A program made the position numbers and the translations under genes. A stretch of DNA of 64,000 bases from Thermodesulfobacteriota bacterium (GTDB taxonomy: Bacteria; Desulfobacterota; DSM-4660; Desulfatiglandales; Desulfatiglandaceae): the NCBI GenBank assembly GCA_028278625.1, contig JANQDY010000088.1, positions 58,665 through 122,664 on the forward strand. Direction: 5' to 3'. Below, one piece after another: positions 25,665-33,586 of this stretch (position 1 is its first letter; each line of letters starts with the position of its first letter). The notes beneath the pieces were generated by a model. It did not search any database. It saw nothing but the letters and a program-made list of their open reading frames with translations, and was not told where the DNA came from.

Positions 25665-26276
25665 ATGCGTGTCATCAGTGTTTCAGGGATCCGGGACAGC
25701 GGCAAAACAACGCTGCTTCGAAAGCTGATTGCCTGCTTTTTCGCGGCAGGGAAACGCTCGGCGGTCATTGTCAATGAAGAGGGTCAATGTGCTTATGATG
25801 CCGACTTCGTGCGGGACCATGACCTGACCGTGGAATACATCAGGGGTGGCTGAGTCGGGTGTTCCGTGGCGTCCAGTTTGGTTGCCATTTTAAAAAAGAT
25901 CAAACGGCGGATCGACCCTGACCTGCTGTTCATCGAACCCTCGGAAATGGTGGTGACCCGGGAACTCCACGATGTTGTGGCCATGGGGTTGAGGGATATT
26001 CAATTCGAGCCGGGTCCGTTTATCACTCTGGTGGATGGGCCCCAGTTTGAGTTTTTGTGGTCAGAGCGGCGGACACTTCTTCTGGGCCAGGTGAAAGATG
26101 CCGATCTTGTGGCCATAAGCCGGGAGGATCTGGTTGAGGTCAGCCAATTGGAGAACATCCAACGCATGCTCGGGGAATACTGCGGACCATTAACGGCTCT
26201 GAGCGTGAAAAACAATGAAACGATGAAGGAGGTGATGAAACGCATTGATGGATGGAAGCACGGAAGTGCTCCCTAA
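25665..26276 (+). CDS. Probable selenoprotein: CobW/HypB-like GTPase with in-frame TGA at residue 63
   Basis: Two same-frame halves are joined by a single TGA (25851-25853). Together they give 203 residues homologous to the GTPase at 24513: P-loop GIRDSGKTT (8-16), VNEEGQ (36-41), then VEYIRGG-TGA-VGCSVASSL, aligned with VKDIGGGCICCEVAATF. The TGA thus falls exactly on the first Cys of the metal-binding CxCC motif, giving U63-V-G-C66. Homology continues on both sides (FIEPSE, VAISREDLVEV). A hairpin with a GU-containing loop follows 12 bases after the TGA. Recoding as selenocysteine explains all of this. A nonsense mutation or sequencing error is the alternative, but would not predict the position or the hairpin. 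Confidence 0.82.
25866..25888 (+). promoter_or_regulatory. Candidate bacterial SECIS hairpin
   Basis: GTGGCG (25866-25871) pairs with TTGCCAT-side bases 25883-25888. A U-U mismatch (25872/25882) follows, then CC/GG (25873-25874, 25880-25881) and the loop AGTTT (25875-25879). The loop G lies 23 bases after the TGA, within the window used by bacterial SECIS elements, which need a short apical loop with a G near its start, a few bases of upper stem and a position just downstream of the UGA. Pairing includes two G-U pairs. Confidence 0.65.
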
Positions 26277-26335
26277 TACGGATGGAGAAAGCGCACTCAG
26301 TTTATAGAACCTATTGAACAGAAAAGGAGGCGGAA

Positions 26336-27376
26336 ATGACACCACTGGAAAGAGTCGGAACCGTCCTGCAGGGCGGAATACCGGACCGGGTTCCCGCGGC
26401 ACCGCTGGTTTGCGGCGCGGCCCGCAGAGTCTACGGCGTAACTTACGAGGAATGGTCCCAGGATGGCGAAATCATGGCGAAATCGATGCTGCAAGCCCAT
26501 GACCTGATCGGATTTGACGGGATCTTAGGCCTGGTGGACCTTTCGGTCGAAGCAGCGGATTTTGGTCAGAAGATGGTCTTCCCTATTGAAGACACCGCCC
26601 ATCCCGACTATGACGATCCCTTCATAAAGACACCGGACGATTACTTCAAGATCGAGCAGATCGATCCCACCAAGGCACCGCGCATGAAGGAAAGCCTTAA
26701 ATACTATGATATTATTTCCGACGACCGTGCCGCCACCGTGCCCATCATGGCGTTTGTTTACGGCCCTTTGGGGATTCTATCGATGATGCGGGGTGCCGAA
26801 AACCTGTTTCGGGACTGCTATAAACATAAGGAAGCGGTGATAAAGGCCGAAGAAACCATCACCGCCGTATTGCTGGAGTATATCAAGGCCATTGGCAAGA
26901 CCGGGTCGCACGCCGTGGTGCTGGATACCCTGTTCGCATCCCAGACGATCATGTCAAAAAAGATGTGGAAAGAGATCGAGGGGCCTTTCACCACCCAATT
27001 GGCCAATGCCGTCCGTGAAGCCGGGATGATGGTCATGGTCCACAATTGCGGCAACGGCATCTATTTTGACGCCCAGATCGAAGCCATGGAACCGGTGGCC
27101 ATCTCTTTTGCCTATCCGGCCGACGACACCGCCGATATGCACGAATTAAAGGCGAAATACGGGAAAAAGACCTGCTTGTGCGGTTATGTGAACCCGGCTG
27201 AGTACGCTTTTCTGGGCACGCCTGATGAGATGAAAGAGGAATGCCGGCGACAGATCGAGGAGTTGGGCAAAGACGGCGGTTTTATTCTGGCCACCGGGTG
27301 CGAATTTCCGCCCAATGGATCGTTGATGAACGCCATGGCCATGATGGAAGCCGCCGAATTGTACGGCAAGTATTAG
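26336..27376 (+). CDS. MtaA/UroD-family methyltransferase
   Basis: This 346-residue protein has the UroD TIM-barrel fold of MtaA/MtbA/CmuA methyl-cobamide:CoM-type methyltransferases: TPLERVGTVLQGGIPDRVPA at the start, the zinc ligands H236-N-C238 (MVMVHNCGNG) and C322 (ILATGCEFPPNG). The Zn centre activates a thiol or related acceptor for methyl transfer from a corrinoid. It lacks the uroporphyrinogen-decarboxylase active-site signature. No corrinoid protein is in the window. It ends the run begun by the CxCC GTPase and is followed by a strong terminator. AAAGGAGGC precedes the ATG. Confidence 0.87.
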   Translation: MTPLERVGTVLQGGIPDRVPAAPLVCGAARRVYGVTYEEWSQDGEIMAKSMLQAHDLIGFDGILGLVDLSVEAADFGQKMVFPIEDTAHPDYDDPFIKTPDDYFKIEQIDPTKAPRMKESLKYYDIISDDRAATVPIMAFVYGPLGILSMMRGAENLFRDCYKHKEAVIKAEETITAVLLEYIKAIGKTGSHAVVLDTLFASQTIMSKKMWKEIEGPFTTQLANAVREAGMMVMVHNCGNGIYFDAQIEAMEPVAISFAYPADDTADMHELKAKYGKKTCLCGYVNPAEYAFLGTPDEMKEECRRQIEELGKDGGFILATGCEFPPNGSLMNAMAMMEAAELYGKY

Positions 27377-27417
27377 AACCAAACCGATCAATATGGCCGC
27401 TTTTAGGCCGATTGAGC

Positions 27418-27471
27418 AGGGTTGGCGGAATGTGAAGTTCAAATGTGACATTCCGCCAACCCTCTTTTTTT
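27418..27471 (+). terminator. Strong intrinsic terminator after the methyltransferase
   Basis: A perfect 16-base stem, AGGGTTGGCGGAATGT (27418-27433) against ACATTCCGCCAACCCT (27448-27463), encloses a 14-base loop. Seven Ts follow at 27465-27471. It cleanly separates the GTPase/methyltransferase cluster from the TetR gene. Confidence 0.92.
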
Positions 27472-27523
27472 GAATAAATGGGGAGCATTATAACGGATCG
27501 GCTTCAAAAAGATGAAAATTTCC

Positions 27524-27570
27524 TTGAGTCCCCAATGAAAATACAGTATAAAAAATGACAGGTGATTCAT
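27524..27570 (+). promoter_or_regulatory. Promoter and operator of the tandem TetR gene
   Basis: TTGAGT (27524-27529), 17 bases, TATAAA (27547-27552) forms a good sigma-70 promoter. Immediately downstream, ATGACAGGTGATTCAT (27555-27570) shares 14 of 15 core positions with an element at the next promoter (28933-28947). Its ends (ATGA/TCAT) are inverted. Autorepression by the TetR protein is the simplest reading. Confidence 0.7.
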
Positions 27571-27585
27571 TTATGAGGTTTTTTC

Positions 27586-28851
27586 GTGCCAGTTCCCAAG
27601 AAGAATTCCCGTGATGCGCGTACCCTCAAATCCAAGGGAAAAGCCACCCGTTCGGCAATCCTTGACGCGGCTCACGAAGTGTTCAAAGACACCGGGTACT
27701 ACGGTTCATCCATATCGGAGATTTCCCGCCGCTGCGGGGTTTCCATGGGAACCTTCTACCACTATTTCAAAAACAAGGAGCAGGTGTTCCTGGAATTGAG
27801 CGAAGAGATTATCGCGCGATTCCGGAAGCGCGCGGAGGCTTCTCCGCCGGACAACCTCGATTTTCGGGAGAGGCTCAGAAGCGTGATCGGGCTTCTTTTG
27901 GACCACACCCGGGACAATTTTGCCTTTCACCGCATCCTTGGGGAATCGGAACTCGTCGATCGCGTCACCATCGCTTTTTACGATGCCATCACCCAGTATT
28001 ACCGCGACTTTTTCAACCGGGAGATACAGGCCTGCAATATTCGGTCTCTTGATATCGATGTGGTGACCTACGGCCTGATCGGCATCTGCTATTTCAACAC
28101 TCTGGACTGGGGCCCTCCCGATGAAGACCGCGACCGTGACCACACCGTGGATTTGATCACCGATCTGGTTCTGAAAGGGATCAGCGGTCCTTCCCCGTGG
28201 CAGAAGCAGCATGGCTGGCGGATGTTGTCGCTTCCCGATCCCGCTCCCCTCCACCCTGAAAAAAAGGATCCCCTCACCAGGGGTGAAAAGACCAAGGAAG
28301 CCATTTTGGCCTCCGCCGGCAAAGTGATCGGCCGATACGGGATCAACCGGGCCAGCATTTCTGAGATTACCCGCCATGCCGGCGTTGCGCAAGGGACCTT
28401 CTACGTCCATTTCAAAAGCAAGGGCGACCTTTTGATCGGATTTGTTCGTTACATCAATCGTGAACTCAGGAAAGAGCTTCAGCGGATGGCTTCCGGGGAA
28501 AAGGATCGCCGGGATGCGGAGCGCGTGGGAATGCTCTCTTTTTTCCGGTTTCTCAGCCGGCATCGGGAGATCTACCGGGTGGTCCCCGAGTGTGAGACGA
28601 TCAGCCGCCAAGTGGCGCAGTGGTACTACCACAAATTGGCGGAGGGCTATGTCAAGGGGCTTCGGTCCGGCAGGAAACGGGGTGAAATCAGAAATCTCCC
28701 CTCCGATTTCGTGGCCCACTCCCTCATGGGGCTCGTCCATTTCATCGGGCTCAAGCAGATTGTCTGGAACCCGGACCCGGCGGCGGAAAACAACGATCTC
28801 TTCTTCAAAGATATGGTGGAGTTCGCCCTGTTCGGTCTCCAACTCCGCTGA
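27586..28851 (+). CDS. Tandem TetR-family regulator (two HTH units in one chain)
   Basis: The 421-residue protein contains two complete TetR units. The first HTH is at 21-67 (ATRSAILDAAHEVFKDTGYY, then GVSMGTFYHYFKNKEQVF) and the second at about 234-283 (KTKEAILASAGKVIGRYGIN, then GVAQGTFYVHFKSKGDLL). Each is followed by its own helical ligand/dimer domain. Ordinary TetR proteins are about 200 residues and dimerise; this one is probably a covalent pseudo-dimer. GTG at 27586 follows GAGG. Shared operator sequences point to autoregulation and control of the SDR-led operon downstream. The ligand is probably an acyl-CoA. Confidence 0.92.
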   Translation: MPVPKKNSRDARTLKSKGKATRSAILDAAHEVFKDTGYYGSSISEISRRCGVSMGTFYHYFKNKEQVFLELSEEIIARFRKRAEASPPDNLDFRERLRSVIGLLLDHTRDNFAFHRILGESELVDRVTIAFYDAITQYYRDFFNREIQACNIRSLDIDVVTYGLIGICYFNTLDWGPPDEDRDRDHTVDLITDLVLKGISGPSPWQKQHGWRMLSLPDPAPLHPEKKDPLTRGEKTKEAILASAGKVIGRYGINRASISEITRHAGVAQGTFYVHFKSKGDLLIGFVRYINRELRKELQRMASGEKDRRDAERVGMLSFFRFLSRHREIYRVVPECETISRQVAQWYYHKLAEGYVKGLRSGRKRGEIRNLPSDFVAHSLMGLVHFIGLKQIVWNPDPAAENNDLFFKDMVEFALFGLQLR

Positions 28852-28900
28852 AGCGACTCACAACCTTTTTACATAAATTTCCTCAAAGATCATTTTTTTG

Positions 28901-28947
28901 TTGACAATCACAAAAAGCTCTTGTAGAAAAATTGACAGTTGATTCAT
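28901..28947 (+). promoter_or_regulatory. Promoter and TetR-type operator of the catabolic operon
   Basis: TTGACA (28901-28906), 17 bases, TAGAAA (28924-28929), then TGACAGTTGATTCAT (28933-28947) at the expected start of transcription. The last element is nearly identical to the one at the tetR promoter and is similarly placed just after the -10, where a repressor would block initiation. Confidence 0.7.
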
Positions 28948-28969
28948 ATTTCGAAAAGGCGCTTCTCAA

Positions 28970-29716
28970 ATGATCAATCAAAAAGATCAGGTGGTTTTGA
29001 TAACAGGGGCCAGTTCGGGTATCGGCGCGGCCCTGGCCCGGGTGTTTTCAGGGGAAGGGGCAAGGGTGGCGCTTACGGCCAGGCGTTTGGACCGTCTTCA
29101 TGAGACAGCCGCCCACTGCAACGGAGAAACCCTGGTTGTGCCGGGGGACTTGGTTGAGAAAGCGCATCGGGAACTGCTGGTTGACCAATGTCTTGATCGT
29201 TGGGGCCGGATTGATATCCTCATCAATAACGCGGGCCTCGGAATGTACGGGGACTTTGCGTCCACCACGGAAGCCCTTTGGCGGAAGCTTTTCGAAATAA
29301 ACATCTTTTCCACCGTTTTTCTCACCCAGGCCGTTTTGCCGGTGATGCAAAGGCAGTGCAGCGGCATCATCGTCAATTTGGCCTCCATCGGCGGCCTCAT
29401 TGCCCATTCCAGCCATGTGACCCCCTATGTATCCAGCAAGCATGCCGTCGTCGGTTTTTCCCGCGGTCTGGCCATGGACCTGAAGGAGACGGGAATCCGG
29501 GTCTTTGCCGTGTGTCCGCATCTCACATCAACGGAGTTTTTTGATGTATCGCCGGGAGCGGCGGACATGGCTTTGGAGGTGGAAAAGTATCGATCGTTCA
29601 TGGACTCTCCCGACGATGTTGCACGCGGCATCATGGAACAGCTGGATTCGGAAAAGGTCGTGCTCTTTCCCACGGAAAAACCGGCCAGAGCCTACGAAAA
29701 ACAACGGGAGATTTAA
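28970..29716 (+). CDS. Short-chain dehydrogenase/reductase (classical)
   Basis: This 248-residue SDR has the nucleotide motif TGASSGIG (14-21), NNAG, the catalytic Ser in NLASIGG and YVSSK. The C-terminal part is longer and more acidic than in FabG and ends in EKPARAYEKQREI. It oxidises or reduces a hydroxy/keto group, probably of an acyl-CoA given its neighbours. It is the first gene behind the TetR-controlled promoter. Confidence 0.9.
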   Translation: MINQKDQVVLITGASSGIGAALARVFSGEGARVALTARRLDRLHETAAHCNGETLVVPGDLVEKAHRELLVDQCLDRWGRIDILINNAGLGMYGDFASTTEALWRKLFEINIFSTVFLTQAVLPVMQRQCSGIIVNLASIGGLIAHSSHVTPYVSSKHAVVGFSRGLAMDLKETGIRVFAVCPHLTSTEFFDVSPGAADMALEVEKYRSFMDSPDDVARGIMEQLDSEKVVLFPTEKPARAYEKQREI

Positions 29717-29774
29717 GATTTCGGTATCAATCGGAAAATAACTGCCCTGTTGGCCCTCAGTTTGGGACGGATAT

Positions 29775-30518
29775 ATGAAAACCCTGAAAACAAAGACGGC
29801 ATTGATCATCGGCGGCGGGTCAGGCATGGGACGATCCGCTGCCATTGCCCTTGGAAAGATGGGTGTCCGGGTCTTTGTGGCGGATTTGGATGCTTCGGCC
29901 GCCAGCGGGACCCTGTCGGCACTCGAGGCGGGAGCCCGGGGCGAGGCCTTTTCAGTGGATGTTTCCCAAAGCGAAGCCGTTTCCACCCTCTTTCTGGACC
30001 TGAAAGGGCGCGTGGAGCGACTGGATCTCCTGGTCCATACGGCAGCCATGCTGGGGCGTACCGTGTTCATCGAGGACATGACCGATCAGGAGTGGCGCCG
30101 CATGATGGGTGTCAATCTGGACGGCATGTTCTACGCCTGCCGTGAGGCGGTACGCTGGATGAAAGCGCACAAGACCGGGCGCATTCTCCTTTTCAGTTCG
30201 GTGGCCTCCCTTGTTGCTACGCCGGGAGCACTGCACTACAGCGCAAGCAAAGGGGCCGTGAACATGATGGGCAGGACCCTGGCCAAGGAGGTTGCCCGCT
30301 ATAACATTCGGGTCAATATCGTGGCCCCGGGCTATATTGAAACCCCCATGCTGGACGGTCTGCCCGATGGATTTGCCGATTTTATCATCAAGAAGACGCC
30401 CATCAAGCGTCTGGGTGAACCGGACGAAATCGGCGCCCTGGTTGCTTATCTGGCGTCACCGGAAGCCGATTTCTTTACGGGGCAGGTGTTCAGCCCCAAC
30501 GGGGGATATGTGATCTGA
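29775..30518 (+). CDS. Short-chain dehydrogenase/reductase, FabG-like
   Basis: The 247-residue protein has GGGSGMGRS for the dinucleotide, SSVASLVATPG and YSASK for catalysis, and the FabG-type end PGYIETPMLDG...PNGGYVI. The usual NNAG is HTAA. A 3-hydroxyacyl-CoA dehydrogenase role fits the enoyl-CoA hydratase next door. If (R)-specific it could also feed the PHA synthase further along. Confidence 0.9.
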   Translation: MKTLKTKTALIIGGGSGMGRSAAIALGKMGVRVFVADLDASAASGTLSALEAGARGEAFSVDVSQSEAVSTLFLDLKGRVERLDLLVHTAAMLGRTVFIEDMTDQEWRRMMGVNLDGMFYACREAVRWMKAHKTGRILLFSSVASLVATPGALHYSASKGAVNMMGRTLAKEVARYNIRVNIVAPGYIETPMLDGLPDGFADFIIKKTPIKRLGEPDEIGALVAYLASPEADFFTGQVFSPNGGYVI

Positions 30519-30557
30519 AAGCCCGATTTTTTACCTGACGTCATAGGGGACAGACCC

Positions 30558-31379
30558 ATGAATGAACCATTCAAACATCTCATCGTCAGCCTGAAAGGCG
30601 AAATATGCCGGGTCACCATCAATCGGCCCAAGGACCGAAATGCCCTCAATTCGGAAGTGATGGCTGAACTCGCCCGGGTGCTGGAGGAAACGGAACGGAC
30701 CGACGCCCGTGCCGTCGTATTCACCGGGGAAGGCGGTACACATTTTATCGGCGGCGCGGACGGCATCGAAATGATGCGGTGCGATCAGGAAGCGGCAAAA
30801 ACCTTTTCCGCAAGAATTCAAGGGCTGTTTCTTAAAATGGAAAAAAGCCCCCTGATTCTGGTGGCCGCCATCGACGGTCTCTGTTTCGGCGGTGGATATG
30901 AATTTGCCCTGGCTTGCGACCTTCGCGTGGCAACGGAAGACGCGCGGATCGGACTGCCCGAGGTGAAGGTAGGGCTCATCCCCGGCGGCGGGGGTACCCA
31001 GCGCCTGCCCAGGCTGGTCGGTTTCGGTCGCGCCATGGAGATGATCCTGAGCGGCAGGCTCTATAAGGGGCGGGAGGCTGCGGAAATGGGCCTGGTTCAT
31101 CTGGCGGTGGAAAAAGACGGGCTCATGAAAGGGGTTGAAGAGCTCCTTAAGCCGATTCTGCGGCAACCCCAATACGCCCTTTCTCTGGCAAAGCGGGCGG
31201 TGCACGCCTCCAGAATGGGATCTCTGGAAGAGGGTCTTGAAGCGGAGAGTGCGCTTTTCAGCCGCTGTTTCGGCCATGATTTCTTCCCGGATCTCATGCG
31301 GCGGCAACTGCGGGAATGCTTGCTTCAAACGACGGCGGATGTTTCGGATTTTTTAGAAAAAGAGGTGAATGACGCATGA
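30558..31379 (+). CDS. Enoyl-CoA hydratase / crotonase family
   Basis: This 273-residue crotonase has the oxyanion-hole sequences IGGADGIEM and [13 protein letters not shown]. Both catalytic glutamates of true hydratases are present (GGGYE and [19 protein letters not shown]). It should hydrate enoyl-CoA to 3-hydroxyacyl-CoA for the SDRs upstream. Its start codon follows AGGGGACAG and it overlaps the flavoprotein gene by 4 bases. Confidence 0.92.
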   Translation: MNEPFKHLIVSLKGEICRVTINRPKDRNALNSEVMAELARVLEETERTDARAVVFTGEGGTHFIGGADGIEMMRCDQEAAKTFSARIQGLFLKMEKSPLILVAAIDGLCFGGGYEFALACDLRVATEDARIGLPEVKVGLIPGGGGTQRLPRLVGFGRAMEMILSGRLYKGREAAEMGLVHLAVEKDGLMKGVEELLKPILRQPQYALSLAKRAVHASRMGSLEEGLEAESALFSRCFGHDFFPDLMRRQLRECLLQTTADVSDFLEKEVNDA

Positions 31380-31951
31380 AAGTGCTGGGCATCGCGGGAA
31401 GTCTTAGACGCAATAGCAATACACTGCAATATGTGGAAAAGGCGCTTGAGGTCTTCAGAGAATCTGATTTTGACACGACGCTTATTTCCTTGAGAGGAAA
31501 AGAGATCAAACCCTGTAACGGCTGTTATGACTGTGTCAAAAAGGGGTACTGCACCATCAAGGGGGATGACTTTGACGACATTCTGGCAAAGATGCGGGAA
31601 TCGGAAGGGTTGATCCTGGGGTCTCCCGTGTACTTGAGTTCGGTGGTGCCGCAGATGATGGCCCTCTTGGCCCGGGCCACGTTCGTGGCCTACTGGAACG
31701 ATAAGTTCCTGTCGGGCAAGGTGGGCGGCCCCATTACGGTGGCGCGGAGGGCAGGACACAACGTGGCCTTTTCTCAGCTCTTGTTGTGGTTCTTCATCAA
31801 CGGCGTTACGGTTCCGGGATCCACCTACTGGAATGTTGGCATGGCCGGAGCCGGCGGCGCCAGGGATGCCCTGGAAGACGAAGAAGGAATCAGTACGGTG
31901 GTTAATTTCTCAAACAACATGGTCCAACTGATTAAAAAGGTTTTTGTGTAA
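31376..31951 (+). CDS. NADPH-dependent FMN reductase-like flavoprotein
   Basis: This 191-residue flavodoxin-fold protein has the FMN-phosphate loop GIAGSLRRNSNT, a Cys pair in CNGCYDCVKKGYCTIKGDD and the LILGSPVYLSSVVPQMMAL segment. The Cys-rich loop resembles that of iron-sulfur flavoproteins (ISF), which bind a cluster there, but the spacing here gives CxxCxxCxxxxxC, so a [4Fe-4S] cluster is plausible. It overlaps the hydratase by 4 bases. It may supply electrons to an acyl-CoA reduction step. A similar gene lies at 45821. Confidence 0.85.
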   Translation: MKVLGIAGSLRRNSNTLQYVEKALEVFRESDFDTTLISLRGKEIKPCNGCYDCVKKGYCTIKGDDFDDILAKMRESEGLILGSPVYLSSVVPQMMALLARATFVAYWNDKFLSGKVGGPITVARRAGHNVAFSQLLLWFFINGVTVPGSTYWNVGMAGAGGARDALEDEEGISTVVNFSNNMVQLIKKVFV

Positions 31952-31969
31952 ACCATTGAGGTAATCAAC

Positions 31970-33496
31970 ATGATCCCCGGAATCGGTTCCTGGTTGACAA
32001 AAAGGGCAGTTCTCACGCCGCAAAAAGAGGCGGTGGTGGACGGTGACAAGCGGTTCACCTATCAGCAACTGAACCAGCGGGTGAACCGCCTGGCGCGGAC
32101 CCTGGCGGTGCTGGGCTTGCGGGGCGGCGACCGGCTTGCCATTCTTTCAACCAATTGCGTCGCGTATGTGGAGACCATCATGGCCGCGGCCAAACTGGGC
32201 GCCATGCTGGTGCCGCTAAACTGGCGCCTGACGCCCACGGAGCTGACATTCATCTTAAACGACAGCGGTGCCAAGATCCTTCTTTTCCACCCGGATCAAC
32301 TGGAAGCGGCGAAAAAACTGGCTGACCGCACCGGTATAGAGCAGCTTGTGGTTTTGGGCGAGGATAGGATCGGCCAGGTCCAGGCCAGTGAAGCGTTGAT
32401 GGAATCCCAACCTGGCGACGAACCGGCCCCTGAAAGTACCCCCCATCTGGATACGCACCACATCATCATGTACACCGCCGGTACCACCGGTCAGCCAAAA
32501 GGGGCAGTGCTGACCCAGGGGGCCAGCTTCTGGAATGCCGTAAACCTGGGGCTAGCCATGGATTTTACATCCCTGGATCGAAACCTGGCGGTGCTCCCCA
32601 TGTTCCATATCGGCGGCATCGGCCTTTTCACCCTCCCCATGCTCTATAACGGCGGAACCGTGGTCATTCAACAGACCTTTGAGCCTGCACGGACCCTCGA
32701 ATTGCTGCAAACCGAGGAGATTACCCTCTTTTTCGGCGTTGCCGCCATCTTTCTGTTTCTTATCCAGCACCCGGAATTTGACAGAAAGGCCTTTGAAAAA
32801 GTGAGGGTGGTCATGAGCGGTGGCGCGCCGCTCCCGGTGAGCCTGGTGCATCAATATGGTGATCACGGTATCATTATTCAGCAGGGATTCGGCATGAGCG
32901 AAGCGGCTCCCAGCATCGCCACACTTGAAAAAAGCCTGGCCGTTAAAAAGGCCGGGTCCATCGGCAAGGCATTGATGCATGTGGATTCCCGCGTGGTGGA
33001 TGACCGGATGAAGGATGTGCCCACGGATCAGGTGGGAGAACTGGTCATTCAAGGACCCAACCTGCTCAAGGAATACTGGAACCGCCCCGATGCCACCAAA
33101 GAGGCCTTCAAAGGGGGGTGGTTTCACACCGGGGACCTGGCACGCATGGACGGGGACGGGGATCTCTATATTGTGGAGCGAAAGAAGGACATGTTCATTT
33201 CCGGCGGGGAAAACGTCTATCCGGCGGAAGTGGAAGATGCCATCTACCAACTCCCCCAGGTATCTGAAGTGGCCGTTATCGGCATAAAAGATGAAAAATG
33301 GGGGGAAGTGGGAAAGGCGGTGGTGGTCTTAAAGGAGGGAGAGACGCTCACGGAAGAAACGGTCACCTCCCATTTGAAGGACAGGCTTGCCAAATACAAG
33401 ATTCCCAGGAGCGTGGTCTTTACGGGTCCTTTGCCACGAAATGCGGCGGGCAAGGTTTTGAAGAACAGTTTGCGGAAGGCATATGATGCATCATGA
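31970..33496 (+). CDS. Acyl-CoA synthetase (AMP-binding)
   Basis: This 508-residue ANL enzyme has YTAGTTGQPKG, GFGMSEAAPS, WFHTGDLARMDGDGDLYIVE, KKDMFISGGENVYPAEVE and the catalytic Lys region PRNAAGKVLKNSLRK. All core motifs are intact. It probably activates the acid brought in by the ABC transporter encoded next. A second ligase gene at 38567 flanks the transporter on its other side. Confidence 0.93.
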   Translation: MIPGIGSWLTKRAVLTPQKEAVVDGDKRFTYQQLNQRVNRLARTLAVLGLRGGDRLAILSTNCVAYVETIMAAAKLGAMLVPLNWRLTPTELTFILNDSGAKILLFHPDQLEAAKKLADRTGIEQLVVLGEDRIGQVQASEALMESQPGDEPAPESTPHLDTHHIIMYTAGTTGQPKGAVLTQGASFWNAVNLGLAMDFTSLDRNLAVLPMFHIGGIGLFTLPMLYNGGTVVIQQTFEPARTLELLQTEEITLFFGVAAIFLFLIQHPEFDRKAFEKVRVVMSGGAPLPVSLVHQYGDHGIIIQQGFGMSEAAPSIATLEKSLAVKKAGSIGKALMHVDSRVVDDRMKDVPTDQVGELVIQGPNLLKEYWNRPDATKEAFKGGWFHTGDLARMDGDGDLYIVERKKDMFISGGENVYPAEVEDAIYQLPQVSEVAVIGIKDEKWGEVGKAVVVLKEGETLTEETVTSHLKDRLAKYKIPRSVVFTGPLPRNAAGKVLKNSLRKAYDAS

Positions 33497-33509
33497 GGGG
33501 TGGAAGCCT

Positions 33510-33538
33510 CAGCAACCCCGAATCGGCCGGGTTTGCTG
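33510..33538 (+). other. Hairpin between ligase and ABC-binding protein genes
   Basis: CAGCAA (33510-33515) pairs with TTGCTG (33533-33538) and CCCG (33517-33520) with CGGG (33528-33531), enclosing a 7-base loop. No T-run follows. It may stabilise or stall the transcript so that the abundant binding protein is expressed at a different level. Confidence 0.4.
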
Positions 33539-33586
33539 ATATAACATAAACAACAAAACAGAAACAAATAAGGAAAGGAGAGCAAA

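Noticed and set aside
25866..26276. Independent gene starting at GTG 25866
   Set aside because: It lies in the same frame as the upstream half, lacks a P-loop and a ribosome-binding site, and its N-terminus continues the homology of the paralogous GTPase. The readthrough model is better.
27706..28842. Long minus-strand frame opposite the tandem TetR gene
   Set aside because: The plus-strand product carries two clear TetR helix-turn-helix domains, so the antisense frame is a shadow.
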